From assembly GCA_030917445.1 (NCBI GenBank), contig JAUPUR010000026.1:1-8561 (forward strand): a stretch of 8,561 nucleotides of DNA, read 5' to 3'. Origin of the DNA: Patescibacteria group bacterium. Its GTDB lineage: Bacteria; Patescibacteriota; Microgenomatia; Levybacterales; UBA12049. This document shows positions 1-6,351 of the stretch, piece after piece (position 1 is the stretch's first letter; each line of letters begins with the position of its first letter). The notes beneath the pieces were generated by a model, which did no database searches, was not told the origin of the DNA, and saw only the letters and a program-made list of their open reading frames with translations. The translations under genes were made by a program, and so were the position numbers.

Positions 1-267
1 CTCTTCAGGAATTCTAGCGACATTTTGATAAAAATCATGTCTTATTCCACGTGCGGTTTGAATTGCTTGTGCAGATAATTCTTCGTTTGAAAGAACATCA
101 CCTATTTTCATTGGGACTCCACCCGTGATACTTATTTCCGTTTCACGTGTACGCTTAACTACGTCTTTATCAACAGATGCATCCTGAATTGTTCGTTCTA
201 TATCTGCAATTGTTTCCGCAAGATCAGTTGGGTCAATTGTATCTGGTAAATAAGTTAATCTTTCCAT
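1..267 (-). CDS. N-terminal part of an unrecognised protein (runs off the left edge)
   Basis: The first 89 codons are open on the minus strand from an ATG at 267-265; an in-frame TGA lies two codons upstream, so the start cannot be further out. The protein begins MERLTYLPDTIDPTDLAET and continues as a mostly hydrophilic, acidic, probably helical segment (for example MKIGDVLSNEELSAQAIQTA). It has no signal peptide or membrane segment in the visible part, and I do not recognise a family. GGAG lies 15 nt before the ATG, inside the 3' arm of a terminator-like hairpin, which is far for normal initiation. A strong promoter and a structured leader with a terminator stand in front of it, so expression is probably controlled by attenuation. 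It diverges from aspS. Codon use looks like that of its neighbours. That it is a gene is fairly sure; its role is unknown. Confidence 0.7.
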   Translation of the reverse strand, partial: MERLTYLPDTIDPTDLAETIADIERTIQDASVDKDVVKRTRETEISITGGVPMKIGDVLSNEELSAQAIQTARGIRHDFYQNVARIPEE

Positions 268-272
268 AAGTC

Positions 273-308
273 AAAAAAAAATCTCCTTGCTTTGAAAGCT
301 TGGAGATT
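273..308 (-). terminator. Intrinsic terminator in the leader, just before the ATG
   Basis: On the minus strand AATCTCC (308-302) pairs with GGAGATT (286-280). A U-U/U-U-type mismatch pair interrupts the stem, and a second short stem, GCTT/AAGC, closes a 3-nt loop. Nine T residues follow directly (281-273). Only five bases separate the T-run from the ATG at 267, so this terminates leader transcripts rather than ending a coding transcript. Confidence 0.7.
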
Positions 309-333
309 GAATGCACACGGCAGCACGTCAATC

Positions 334-390
334 TCACTCCGTAAAACGGTTGTGAGATTGCATGTTCGCGCATGTGGTTACAAAATTCAT
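334..390 (-). CDS. Possible 18-residue leader peptide of the attenuator
   Basis: An ATG at 390-388 lies 7 bases after the TATAAT, the same geometry as the leaderless genes elsewhere in this window, and opens a short frame, MNFVTTCANMQSHNRFTE, ending at TGA (336-334). The frame covers the first arm of the main hairpin (360-352) and its stop lies inside the second arm (337-329), as in ribosome-mediated attenuators. There is no striking run of one amino acid, only Thr-Thr-Cys ahead of the first arm, so the sensed signal cannot be named. The frame could be open by chance: 18 codons is short, and the proposal rests on position rather than composition. Confidence 0.35.
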   Translation of the reverse strand: MNFVTTCANMQSHNRFTE

Positions 391-397
391 ACGAGTC

Positions 398-427
398 ATT
401 ATAGTTCTCTTTTTCTGTTCTTGTCAA
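398..427 (-). promoter_or_regulatory. Consensus sigma70 promoter for the minus-strand leader
   Basis: Read on the minus strand, TTGACA (427-422) is followed after 18 bases by TATAAT (403-398). Both hexamers match the sigma70 consensus exactly. The expected transcription start is near 391, so the RNA would run through the structured leader into the gene at 267-1. Confidence 0.8.
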
Positions 428-442
428 GAAAGCTAACTCAGT

Positions 443-472
443 GTATCATATGCACCAACTCTGAGGTATAAT
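443..472 (+). promoter_or_regulatory. aspS promoter, leaderless geometry
   Basis: TATAAT at 467-472 ends 6 bases before the aspS ATG (479), so the first transcribed base should be at or next to the A of the start codon. The -35 is weak (GTATCA at 443-448, spacer 18). No Shine-Dalgarno sequence exists and none could be transcribed. Confidence 0.65.
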
Positions 473-478
473 AGCCAT

Positions 479-1876
479 ATGGAAAAAAATCTAATCAAAG
501 ATACACTCGAAAAAATAGGACAAACTGTAACCATCTCTGGATGGGTTGACACGAAAAGAGATCACGGAAAATTAACATTTATTGATCTTCGTGATAGATC
601 TGGAAAAGTCCAATGTGTTGGATTTCAGAAGATGAGTGATCTCAGCACGGAGTCAGTTGTAGAATTATCTGGAATAGTCAAAGAGAGACCTGAAAGAATG
701 GTAAATCCAGAGCTTGAGACTGGCACAATTGAAATTGAGGTCAATGAATACAAAATACTTAACAAAGCTGCAGAACTTCCAATCCCAGTTGATTCGGATG
801 GTCGAGATATCAATGAAGAAGTAAGACTTAAATACCGCTATCTTGACTTGAGACGATCACGACTTCAACAAAATATAAAGTTGAGAAATACCTATATGCA
901 AATTCTTCGAAATGAGTTGCTTAATGATGACTTCATTGAAATTGAAACACCACTTTTGACTAAGGCAACTATGGAAGGTGCACGTGATTTTTTGGTTCCT
1001 TCACGATTTCAACCTGGAAAATTCTATGCACTTCCACAAAGTCCTCAGCAATACAAACAATTACTAATGGTTGCAGGGTTTGAAAGATATTTCCAATTTC
1101 CACATTGTTTGAGAGATGAAGATTTACGTGCTGATCGTGGTTTTGAGCATACTCAGCTTGATATTGAGATTAGTTTTGTAAATCGAGAGCAAGTCATGAA
1201 ACGGATTGAAAACCTTGTGAAGACTGCTGTCAAAGGTGTTGGAGGTAAGTTGAAAGATGAAACCTTTCCTGTATTTACGTATAAAGAAGCTATGGAAAAA
1301 TATGGAGCAGATAAATTTGATTTAAGAACTGAGGAAGAGAAAAAGGATAATGTCTTAGCATTTGCTTGGGTAGTTGATTTTCCATTCTTTAAAAAAGTTG
1401 ATAAAGGTGATGCTGCAGAAATGCGTGATAGCAAGAGTGGGTGGACTTTTACACACAATCCGTTCAGTTCACCTCTCCCTGAGCATGAAGAATGGCTTTT
1501 AAAAGGAGAAAGAATTGATGAGATTATGACTGCACAATATGATCTTGTATGTAACGGGCTTGAAGTCGGTGGTGGAAGTATCAGAGCTCACAAACCAGAA
1601 GTACTGAAGGCCACCTACAAGGTCATGGGATATAGTGAAAAGGAAACTGAAGAAAGTATTGGACATATGTTGGAAGCTTTCACTTTTGGTGCGCCACCAC
1701 ACGGTGGAATCGCACTTGGTATTGATCGACATGTAGCTATTCTCAGTGGAGAGGATTCGATTAAGGAAGTCATTGCTTTTCCAATGACCTCAACGGGACG
1801 AACTGCTGTCACAAACGCACCCTCAGAAGTAAAAGATGAACAGTTAAAGGAACTAGGGATAAAGGTCGCTGCGTAA
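479..1876 (+). CDS. aspS: Aspartyl-tRNA synthetase lacking the bacterial GAD insertion
   Basis: Class II synthetase that charges tRNA-Asp (and possibly tRNA-Asn) with aspartate in the cytoplasm. The N-terminal OB-fold anticodon-binding domain covers about residues 1-105 (GWVDTKRDHGKLTFIDLRD). The catalytic core has the bacterial tRNA/ATP-binding run RDEDLRADR at 212-220 (motif 2) and GGIALGIDR at 409-417 (motif 3, with the ATP-binding Arg417). At 465 residues it is over 100 shorter than the usual bacterial enzyme (E. coli, 590). After the bacterial landmark YGADKFDLR (275-283) only nine residues come before LAFAWVVDFP (293-302), just where the GAD domain normally sits. His29 matches the histidine reported in non-discriminating bacterial AspRS, while Arg73 is basic as in discriminating ones, so tRNA specificity is open. 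The start is fixed by the -10 box six bases upstream. Confidence 0.95.
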   Translation: MEKNLIKDTLEKIGQTVTISGWVDTKRDHGKLTFIDLRDRSGKVQCVGFQKMSDLSTESVVELSGIVKERPERMVNPELETGTIEIEVNEYKILNKAAELPIPVDSDGRDINEEVRLKYRYLDLRRSRLQQNIKLRNTYMQILRNELLNDDFIEIETPLLTKATMEGARDFLVPSRFQPGKFYALPQSPQQYKQLLMVAGFERYFQFPHCLRDEDLRADRGFEHTQLDIEISFVNREQVMKRIENLVKTAVKGVGGKLKDETFPVFTYKEAMEKYGADKFDLRTEEEKKDNVLAFAWVVDFPFFKKVDKGDAAEMRDSKSGWTFTHNPFSSPLPEHEEWLLKGERIDEIMTAQYDLVCNGLEVGGGSIRAHKPEVLKATYKVMGYSEKETEESIGHMLEAFTFGAPPHGGIALGIDRHVAILSGEDSIKEVIAFPMTSTGRTAVTNAPSEVKDEQLKELGIKVAA

Positions 1877-1907
1877 AATACCTCATTAGGATCAACTGTC
1901 TTTTTTT

Positions 1908-1916
1908 TGCTACTAT
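1908..1916 (+). promoter_or_regulatory. Extended -10 promoter of the carboxypeptidase gene
   Basis: TGCTACTAT at 1908-1916 is an extended -10 (TG-N-TACTAT) ending 7 bases before the ATG at 1924. No good -35 and no ribosome binding site are visible. A T8 tract lies immediately upstream (1901-1908). This again predicts a leaderless message. Confidence 0.5.
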
Positions 1917-1923
1917 TATTGAT

Positions 1924-2892
1924 ATGGCTTCAAAAAAGAAGAAAGTAATCAAGAAAGATCTTCATATTTTAAAAAAATATGATCATGATATTATTCTGAT
2001 TTCTATTCCACTTATTCTTTTGGTTATTTTTGCTATTTTGTCTCAAGTTTCATCATATGTACAAGAATCTGTCAAAAGAGAAAAAATAGTAAAAGAATCT
2101 CAAACATTTAAAATTATTGATTATGGTTATTTCCTCAAACCTATTGAGCCTGCAATATCTGCGCAATCTGCAATCATCATTGATAGTAATTCCAAGGTCG
2201 TCACGTATGCAAAAAATCCGTCCTTGCGTTTCTCTATGGCATCGACAACAAAGATAATGACATCCCTTGTCGCACTCGATTACTTCAAACCATTAGATGT
2301 CCTGACAGTATATAGATCAAATGTTGAAGGAGTGAATGTGGGGTTTGAAGTAGGGGAACAACTTTATTTCGAGGACGTATTGTATGCAATGATGTTGCCA
2401 TCTGGCAATGATGCAGCATATATCATTGCTGATAATTATCCGGGAGGGATTGATGGATTTATTGCAGCAATGAATAAAAAAACTGAAGAGCTTTATATGC
2501 CAAACACACGTTATGCAGATCCAGCAGGACTTAATGATGATGGAAATTTTACAACTGTTAACGATCTCGCACGGCTTGCATCATTTGCAATAACGCAACC
2601 CAAACTTGCTGAGGTAATGGGAACAAGATCTCGATTTATTATGGATGTTCCAAGAACAAAGTCTTATCAATTAGAAAATTTAAATAGACTACTGGGTGTC
2701 TATGGCGTTATAGCAGGTAAAACAGGGTATACAGAAGGTGCTGGTGGAGTTCTTGTGACACATTCTATAATAAATGGTCATTCATATATTGTTGTGGTTA
2801 TGAAGAGTGATGATAGATTCGCAGATACAGAGACATTACTGTCATATATATCTAAAGATACACTTTATTTTTCTCCTGAGATTTTTAAATAA
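1924..2892 (+). CDS. Membrane-anchored D-alanyl-D-alanine carboxypeptidase (DacA/DacF-like)
   Basis: A low-molecular-mass penicillin-binding protein (peptidase S11 type) that removes the terminal D-Ala from peptidoglycan pentapeptides outside the membrane. All three active-site motifs are present and ordered: SxxK as STTK at 107-110 (nucleophile Ser107), SGN at 160-162 and KTG at 266-268. The N terminus is a lysine-rich cytoplasmic stretch (residues 3-18) followed by one hydrophobic segment (about 23-40). The protein is therefore anchored by its N terminus, and there is no signal-peptidase site. At 322 residues it stops soon after the transpeptidase-like domain and lacks the C-terminal beta domain and amphipathic anchor of E. 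coli PBP5. It lies 47 bases after aspS but has its own -10 box. Its stop codon is separated from the convergent gene's stop by one base. Confidence 0.92.
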   Translation: MASKKKKVIKKDLHILKKYDHDIILISIPLILLVIFAILSQVSSYVQESVKREKIVKESQTFKIIDYGYFLKPIEPAISAQSAIIIDSNSKVVTYAKNPSLRFSMASTTKIMTSLVALDYFKPLDVLTVYRSNVEGVNVGFEVGEQLYFEDVLYAMMLPSGNDAAYIIADNYPGGIDGFIAAMNKKTEELYMPNTRYADPAGLNDDGNFTTVNDLARLASFAITQPKLAEVMGTRSRFIMDVPRTKSYQLENLNRLLGVYGVIAGKTGYTEGAGGVLVTHSIINGHSYIVVVMKSDDRFADTETLLSYISKDTLYFSPEIFK

Positions 2893-2893
2893 T

Positions 2894-3940
2894 TTATTCT
2901 GAAGTTTGAGACTGTTTTATCGCTTGAACGTAAGCATAAAATCCATTTTTTCCTTCAAAAACATAGATTGGTTGAATATATTTCTGTTTTTCATTTGTTA
3001 CATAATAGGCTAAATATGCATTTTTGATTGCAATTTCACTTGATGTTCCATAGTAGTTTGCGATATACGCTTTTCCATTTTTAAGTTCTTCGTAAGCCTC
3101 CTGAATTGATTTTATTGGATATGTTGATGAAATATCACTTATTTCTTGATGTGAAAATTGTCCTTCAAGGAGTGTGGTTGATGGACCACGATTTGCCAAA
3201 AGAAAGTAGAAGATTGAAAATGGAGGAAGTGGATATCTTATTGGGATTTCATCAAGATCTTTTTGAAAAAGATCGATTCTCGTAATTTGACCATTTGAAA
3301 TACTTGTAGCAGGGAAAAGTTCATTGTTTTGAAGTGTAAGATATTGAGTGGTTGTTAAGTCGGGATCAAAATCAAGTGGATACAAATTTAGCGCCTTTAA
3401 AAATGTGGAAATCTCACCTAATGCTTGATTTGAACTTGGAGCTCCTTGGCTTGAGGTGACAACTGGATCTGCTAGGTAATTTGAGGAGATTGTAAAATCA
3501 TTTGAAACAATATTATATGTAATTCTTTTGTTCGTAACATTTCTATCAATCCATGAGTAAACAGTATCAGTAATCTTTGTTTCAGCCAGTTCAAAGTCTA
3601 CTGTAGCAAGTTTTTCACGAGTATCTCTGAGGTTGAGTAAATTTGGCTCTGGTTCTACAGTTTCAAATACTTTAATCCTATCTTGATAGGAAGGTAATTT
3701 TCCAGAAACAGTATCAATAACGTACGTAAATTTCTGATCAGTCTTAGATTTTGGGAATGATAATGGTGGAAGAGCACCAAATGCTGTTTCCGGTGGTGGT
3801 GGGACATCAGGGAAAACTGATTTATAAACGACTATAGATCCTCTAACTAGAAAAACAAGAATTATAATTGCAGTGATACCGATTCCACCCCATTTTAATA
3901 TGTTTTTTGTAAGTTCTGTTGTGTCATGTAAACTGGGCAT
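2894..3940 (-). CDS. Unrecognised single-pass membrane protein with large extracytoplasmic part
   Basis: I do not recognise the family. The 348-residue product has a short cytoplasmic N terminus, one strongly hydrophobic segment at about 18-39, and a proline-rich stretch just after it (PDVPPPP). A long hydrophilic domain rich in Ser, Thr and Asn follows. The C-terminal third ends in alternating aromatic strands (YIQPIYVFEGKNGFYAYVQA), loosely like the PepSY/YycI-type ends of other cell-surface proteins; that is a resemblance only. I chose the ATG at 3940 over one 12 codons upstream (3976) because a -10 box, TATACT (3952-3947), ends six bases before 3940, and because the longer form would cross the whole gltX promoter. 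It diverges from gltX and converges on the carboxypeptidase gene. No cysteine and no catalytic motif stands out. Confidence 0.8.
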   Translation of the reverse strand: MPSLHDTTELTKNILKWGGIGITAIIILVFLVRGSIVVYKSVFPDVPPPPETAFGALPPLSFPKSKTDQKFTYVIDTVSGKLPSYQDRIKVFETVEPEPNLLNLRDTREKLATVDFELAETKITDTVYSWIDRNVTNKRITYNIVSNDFTISSNYLADPVVTSSQGAPSSNQALGEISTFLKALNLYPLDFDPDLTTTQYLTLQNNELFPATSISNGQITRIDLFQKDLDEIPIRYPLPPFSIFYFLLANRGPSTTLLEGQFSHQEISDISSTYPIKSIQEAYEELKNGKAYIANYYGTSSEIAIKNAYLAYYVTNEKQKYIQPIYVFEGKNGFYAYVQAIKQSQTSE

Positions 3941-3943
3941 ACC

Positions 3944-3972
3944 TTGAGTATAGGAAAGCTTCGAGCTATAAT
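3944..3972 (+). promoter_or_regulatory. Promoter of the gltX operon
   Basis: TTGAGT (3944-3949), a 17-base spacer and TATAAT (3967-3972). The ATG at 3988 lies 15 bases beyond the -10 box, which leaves a 5' leader of about 8-9 nt with no Shine-Dalgarno sequence. The -35 shares bases with the -10 of the divergent gene. Confidence 0.65.
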
Positions 3973-3976
3973 GCAA
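3947..3976 (-). promoter_or_regulatory. Promoter of the minus-strand membrane-protein gene
   Basis: On the minus strand TTGCAT (3976-3971) is followed after 18 bases by TATACT (3952-3947), which ends 6 bases before the ATG at 3940. It overlaps the gltX promoter on the other strand almost completely. Confidence 0.5.
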
Positions 3977-3987
3977 GAACGTTAGCT

Positions 3988-5385
3988 ATGAATGATATTT
4001 CTCAATTAGTTAGAACACGTATTGCTCCTTCGCCAACAGGTGAAGATATTCATATTGGTAATTTATATACTGCTCTTATAAATTACATTACTGCAAAGAA
4101 GAATGGAGGGGTATTTATCGTTCGAATTGAAGATACAGATAGGACTCGACTTGTTGAGGGTGCTATGGAAAAAATTCTCTCAACACTTGAAAGATTTGGT
4201 ATTGTCTGTGATGAAGGCCCAGGAAAAAATGGAGAATATGGTCCATATATTCAGTCGGAAAGACTACCACTTTATAAAAAGTATGCAGAAGAGTTGGTAG
4301 TGTCAGAAAAAGCCTATTATTGTTTTTGTTCAAAGGAAGAACTTGAAGTACTGAAGGAAAAAAATTTAAGTAGAAGACATTGGGATGTGTGTGAGGATAA
4401 AAATAACAAGGAGAGAGTATCAACTGATTTATATGTTATTCGCCTTAAGGTACCAGCAAACACTGAAGTAAAATTCCACGATATGATTAGAGGAGAGATA
4501 GTTATTAATACGGATCAAATTGATGATCAAGTTCTCCTCAAGTCTGATGGATTTCCCACTTATCACTTAGCAGTTGTTGTTGATGATTATCTCATGAAAA
4601 TATCACATGTGATTAGAGCAGAAGAATGGATATCATCAACTCCCAAACATATCATACTTTACAATGCTTTTGGCTGGGACTTACCATTTTTTGCTCATGT
4701 TCCAATACTGAGAAATCCAGACAAAAGTAAATTATCAAAACGAAAAAATCCTGTTTGGGCTTCGTGGTATCTTGAAGAAGGTTTTTTACCTGAAGCAGTT
4801 CTTAATTATTTAGCATTAATGGGCTGGGGACATCCACAAGGAAAAGAGATCTTTACTCTCAAGGAGTTAATGGATATTTTCGATCTTAAAGATGTTCAGA
4901 CAGTTGGTCCTGTTTTTGATATTGCCAAGCTTCGTTGGATGAATCAACAATATATCCAGCATTTATCAAAGGAGGAATTGAGTAAGAGGCTGCTTACTTT
5001 CTATGGAGAAAATAGAGATATTATTTCATTACTTGAAGGAGAAAAATCAACACTTCTTTTAGATATCATCAGTACTCGATTAAGTACTCTCAAAGAACTA
5101 CTTCCTCAAGTTGAATACCTTTTTGCAAAACCTTCGCAAGATTTTATGACTAAAGAGTTAGGAGATCTTTCCTTGAAAATTCGTCAAAAGTTTGAAAATA
5201 TTTCAGAAGCTGATTGGTCTAAAGAAGCACTTTTAAATGTGATGAAAGAGCTAATGAATCAGGAAAAAAATATAAAAATGTCTGATATTTATCTCCTTTT
5301 CACCGGTAGTAGCAAAGGATTACCACTGCCTGATATGCTAGAGATATTAGGTCGTGAGACAACACTTTCACGTCTTAGTCAGTAA
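3988..5385 (+). CDS. gltX: Glutamyl-tRNA synthetase
   Basis: Class I synthetase that charges tRNA-Glu with glutamate. In organisms without GlnRS, homologues also make Glu-tRNA-Gln for later amidation. The Rossmann-fold signature RIAPSPTG is at 11-18, with the HIGH-type motif as HIGN at 22-25. The KMSKS-type loop is KLSKR at 248-252, followed by KN where many GluRS have HG. Paired cysteines (CFC, then a further Cys in RRHWDVC) sit where the zinc-binding element of many GluRS lies. The helical C-terminal anticodon-binding part fills the rest; 465 residues is normal for the family. The start at 3988 is preferred to an in-frame ATG at 3919, which lies upstream of the promoter; family homology also begins just after 3988. 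It is the first gene of an operon with the PAP2 and dgkA genes. Specificity (Glu only, or also tRNA-Gln) cannot be read off here. Confidence 0.95.
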   Translation: MNDISQLVRTRIAPSPTGEDIHIGNLYTALINYITAKKNGGVFIVRIEDTDRTRLVEGAMEKILSTLERFGIVCDEGPGKNGEYGPYIQSERLPLYKKYAEELVVSEKAYYCFCSKEELEVLKEKNLSRRHWDVCEDKNNKERVSTDLYVIRLKVPANTEVKFHDMIRGEIVINTDQIDDQVLLKSDGFPTYHLAVVVDDYLMKISHVIRAEEWISSTPKHIILYNAFGWDLPFFAHVPILRNPDKSKLSKRKNPVWASWYLEEGFLPEAVLNYLALMGWGHPQGKEIFTLKELMDIFDLKDVQTVGPVFDIAKLRWMNQQYIQHLSKEELSKRLLTFYGENRDIISLLEGEKSTLLLDIISTRLSTLKELLPQVEYLFAKPSQDFMTKELGDLSLKIRQKFENISEADWSKEALLNVMKELMNQEKNIKMSDIYLLFTGSSKGLPLPDMLEILGRETTLSRLSQ

Positions 5386-5386
5386 T

Positions 5387-5989
5387 ATGCTAACTCCTCT
5401 TGCCCATATCATCTCACTACTTTTTAATCCAGTTGTTTTGCTTTTCCCAGTTCCATATCTTCTTGTTGTCAGAGAGACAGGAAATCCAGTATATGCTCTC
5501 AAATGGACAATTTTCTCCTTATTTTTTCTTGTTATTATTGGTATTTTTATGGGATATGCAGTGAGAAAAGGCTATTTTACTGATTTTGATGTTTCCAAGA
5601 GAGAACAAAGGCCGCTGCTTTTTCTCTTTATTTTTCTTATTTGTATTTTATATTTTCTTTCACTGCTTTATCTTCAAGGACCTGTTGTTCTTTTTATAAT
5701 TCTTGCAGGTATTTTATGTAGTGTCCTTGTTTTTAGTTTTTTAAATACGAGAATAAAGGCAAGTATTCACTTAGCTACCGTTTCTGCACTCATTTTTTCT
5801 TTTAGTATGCTTTATAGTGATGTTTTTTTGCTATTATTAATATTAATTCCTATTGTTGCGTGGTCACGCATACATATAAAAAGACATACGTTTGAAGAGA
5901 CAATAGTTGGAACAGCAACAGGAATTGTTATAACCTTTCTTTTTTATGTCTTATTTAAAATAGTATTGGGAATGTCTGTATCAGTATGA
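5387..5989 (+). CDS. PAP2-type membrane phosphatase, probable undecaprenyl-diphosphate phosphatase
   Basis: A 200-residue polytopic membrane protein with about six hydrophobic segments (roughly 8-28, 39-59, 77-96, 99-118, 129-158, 175-196). Diverged forms of the three PAP2 motifs occur in order: KREQRP (71-76) for KxxxxxxRP, SIH (126-128) for SGH, and SR-x5-H-x3-E (Ser160, Arg161, His167, Glu171) for SR-x5-H-x3-D. The two catalytic histidines and the arginines are kept; Gly to Ile and Asp to Glu are the changes. Family members remove phosphate from lipid phosphates, including undecaprenyl diphosphate. I infer that substrate from dgkA, which overlaps its stop codon. The start at 5387 is one base after the gltX stop; an ATG at 5354 would lie within gltX and add a polar stretch before the first membrane segment. 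No ribosome binding site is seen, so it is probably translated by coupling. A non-PAP2 membrane protein remains possible. Confidence 0.72.
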   Translation: MLTPLAHIISLLFNPVVLLFPVPYLLVVRETGNPVYALKWTIFSLFFLVIIGIFMGYAVRKGYFTDFDVSKREQRPLLFLFIFLICILYFLSLLYLQGPVVLFIILAGILCSVLVFSFLNTRIKASIHLATVSALIFSFSMLYSDVFLLLLILIPIVAWSRIHIKRHTFEETIVGTATGIVITFLFYVLFKIVLGMSVSV

Positions 5990-6351
5990 TAAAACACAGA
6001 AAACTTATTGATTCTTTCGGTTTTGCAATTGAAGGAATTAGATATGCATTTGAAGAAGATCAAAATATAAAAATTCACCTGATTGCTGCAATTTTTGTTG
6101 TAATTCTTTGCATTCTATTTGATGTAACTGCTTTTGAGATGGGAATACTCGGACTAATGATACTTTTGGTTATTGCTGCAGAGATGATTAATACAGCGAT
6201 TGAAAATATGGTAGATCTTATTACAAAGGAATATCATATTGAGGCAAAACGTGCCAAAGATGTAGGAGCGGGTATGGTCCTTGTAATCTCTGTAGGGGCC
6301 GCAATTATTGGGTTTTTGATATTTACTCCTTATATTCTCCGACTTTTTTAA
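5986..6351 (+). CDS. dgkA: Undecaprenol/diacylglycerol kinase family protein
   Basis: A small integral membrane kinase that phosphorylates a lipid alcohol with ATP. In Gram-positive-type members the substrate is undecaprenol, giving the carrier lipid for wall synthesis. The 121 residues match the family length. The family core is intact: ExxNTAIE at 66-73 (Glu66, Asn69, Glu73), VDL at 76-78, and AKRAKD at 87-92, followed by the glycine/alanine-rich third membrane helix. The N-terminal part carries EEDQNIKIH (23-31), the usual surface helix with Glu24, Asn27 and His31. Three hydrophobic helices lie at about 32-48, 52-68 and 95-118. The ATG overlaps the upstream stop (ATGA at 5986-5989), which means translational coupling with the phosphatase. 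The two enzymes would feed the same undecaprenyl-phosphate pool. The stop codon abuts the stop of the convergent gene. Confidence 0.9.
   Translation: MIKHRKLIDSFGFAIEGIRYAFEEDQNIKIHLIAAIFVVILCILFDVTAFEMGILGLMILLVIAAEMINTAIENMVDLITKEYHIEAKRAKDVGAGMVLVISVGAAIIGFLIFTPYILRLF

Larger units (their letters stand above)
273..391 (-). promoter_or_regulatory. Structured leader RNA, probable transcription attenuator
   Basis: Between the predicted start (about 391) and the ATG at 267 the minus-strand RNA can fold in two exclusive ways. Fold 1 is a long imperfect hairpin at 376-315. Its core is a perfect 9-bp stem, CAATCTCAC (360-352) with GTGAGATTG (337-329), capped by CCG/CGG and extended below by CAUG/CGUG, GCG/UGC and CACAUG/CGUGUG. 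It is followed by a terminator hairpin (308-280). Fold 2 pairs GAGATTG (335-329) with CAATCTC (309-303), a 7-bp stem that uses the 5' arm of the terminator and so acts as an antiterminator. Three successive complementary arms before a terminator are the hallmark of attenuators. It could instead be a separate terminated small RNA. I see no T-box sequence or known riboswitch signature. Confidence 0.6.

Noticed and set aside
268..391. T-box or known riboswitch in the minus-strand leader
   Set aside because: There is no AGGGTGGNACCGCG-like T-box sequence and no recognisable ligand-binding core. Only the antiterminator/terminator logic is shared.
233..427. 64-codon minus-strand frame through the leader region
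   Set aside because: Its first ATG lies in the promoter (upstream of the expected start of the RNA), it runs through the terminator hairpin, and it overlaps the better-supported gene at 267-1 out of frame.
437..465. CTCAG...CTGAG inverted repeat upstream of aspS as an operator
   Set aside because: The arms are only 5 bp with a 19-base gap, which chance easily explains.
1901..1908. T8 tract after aspS as an intrinsic terminator
   Set aside because: Only a 3-bp hairpin (CCT/AGG at 1881-1890) lies upstream, too weak and too far from the T-run. The tract sits directly before the extended -10 of the next gene.
3919..3987. Longer gltX start at 3919
   Set aside because: The added residues lie upstream of the -10 box and show no GluRS similarity; the protein proper begins at MNDISQLVRTRIAPSPTG.
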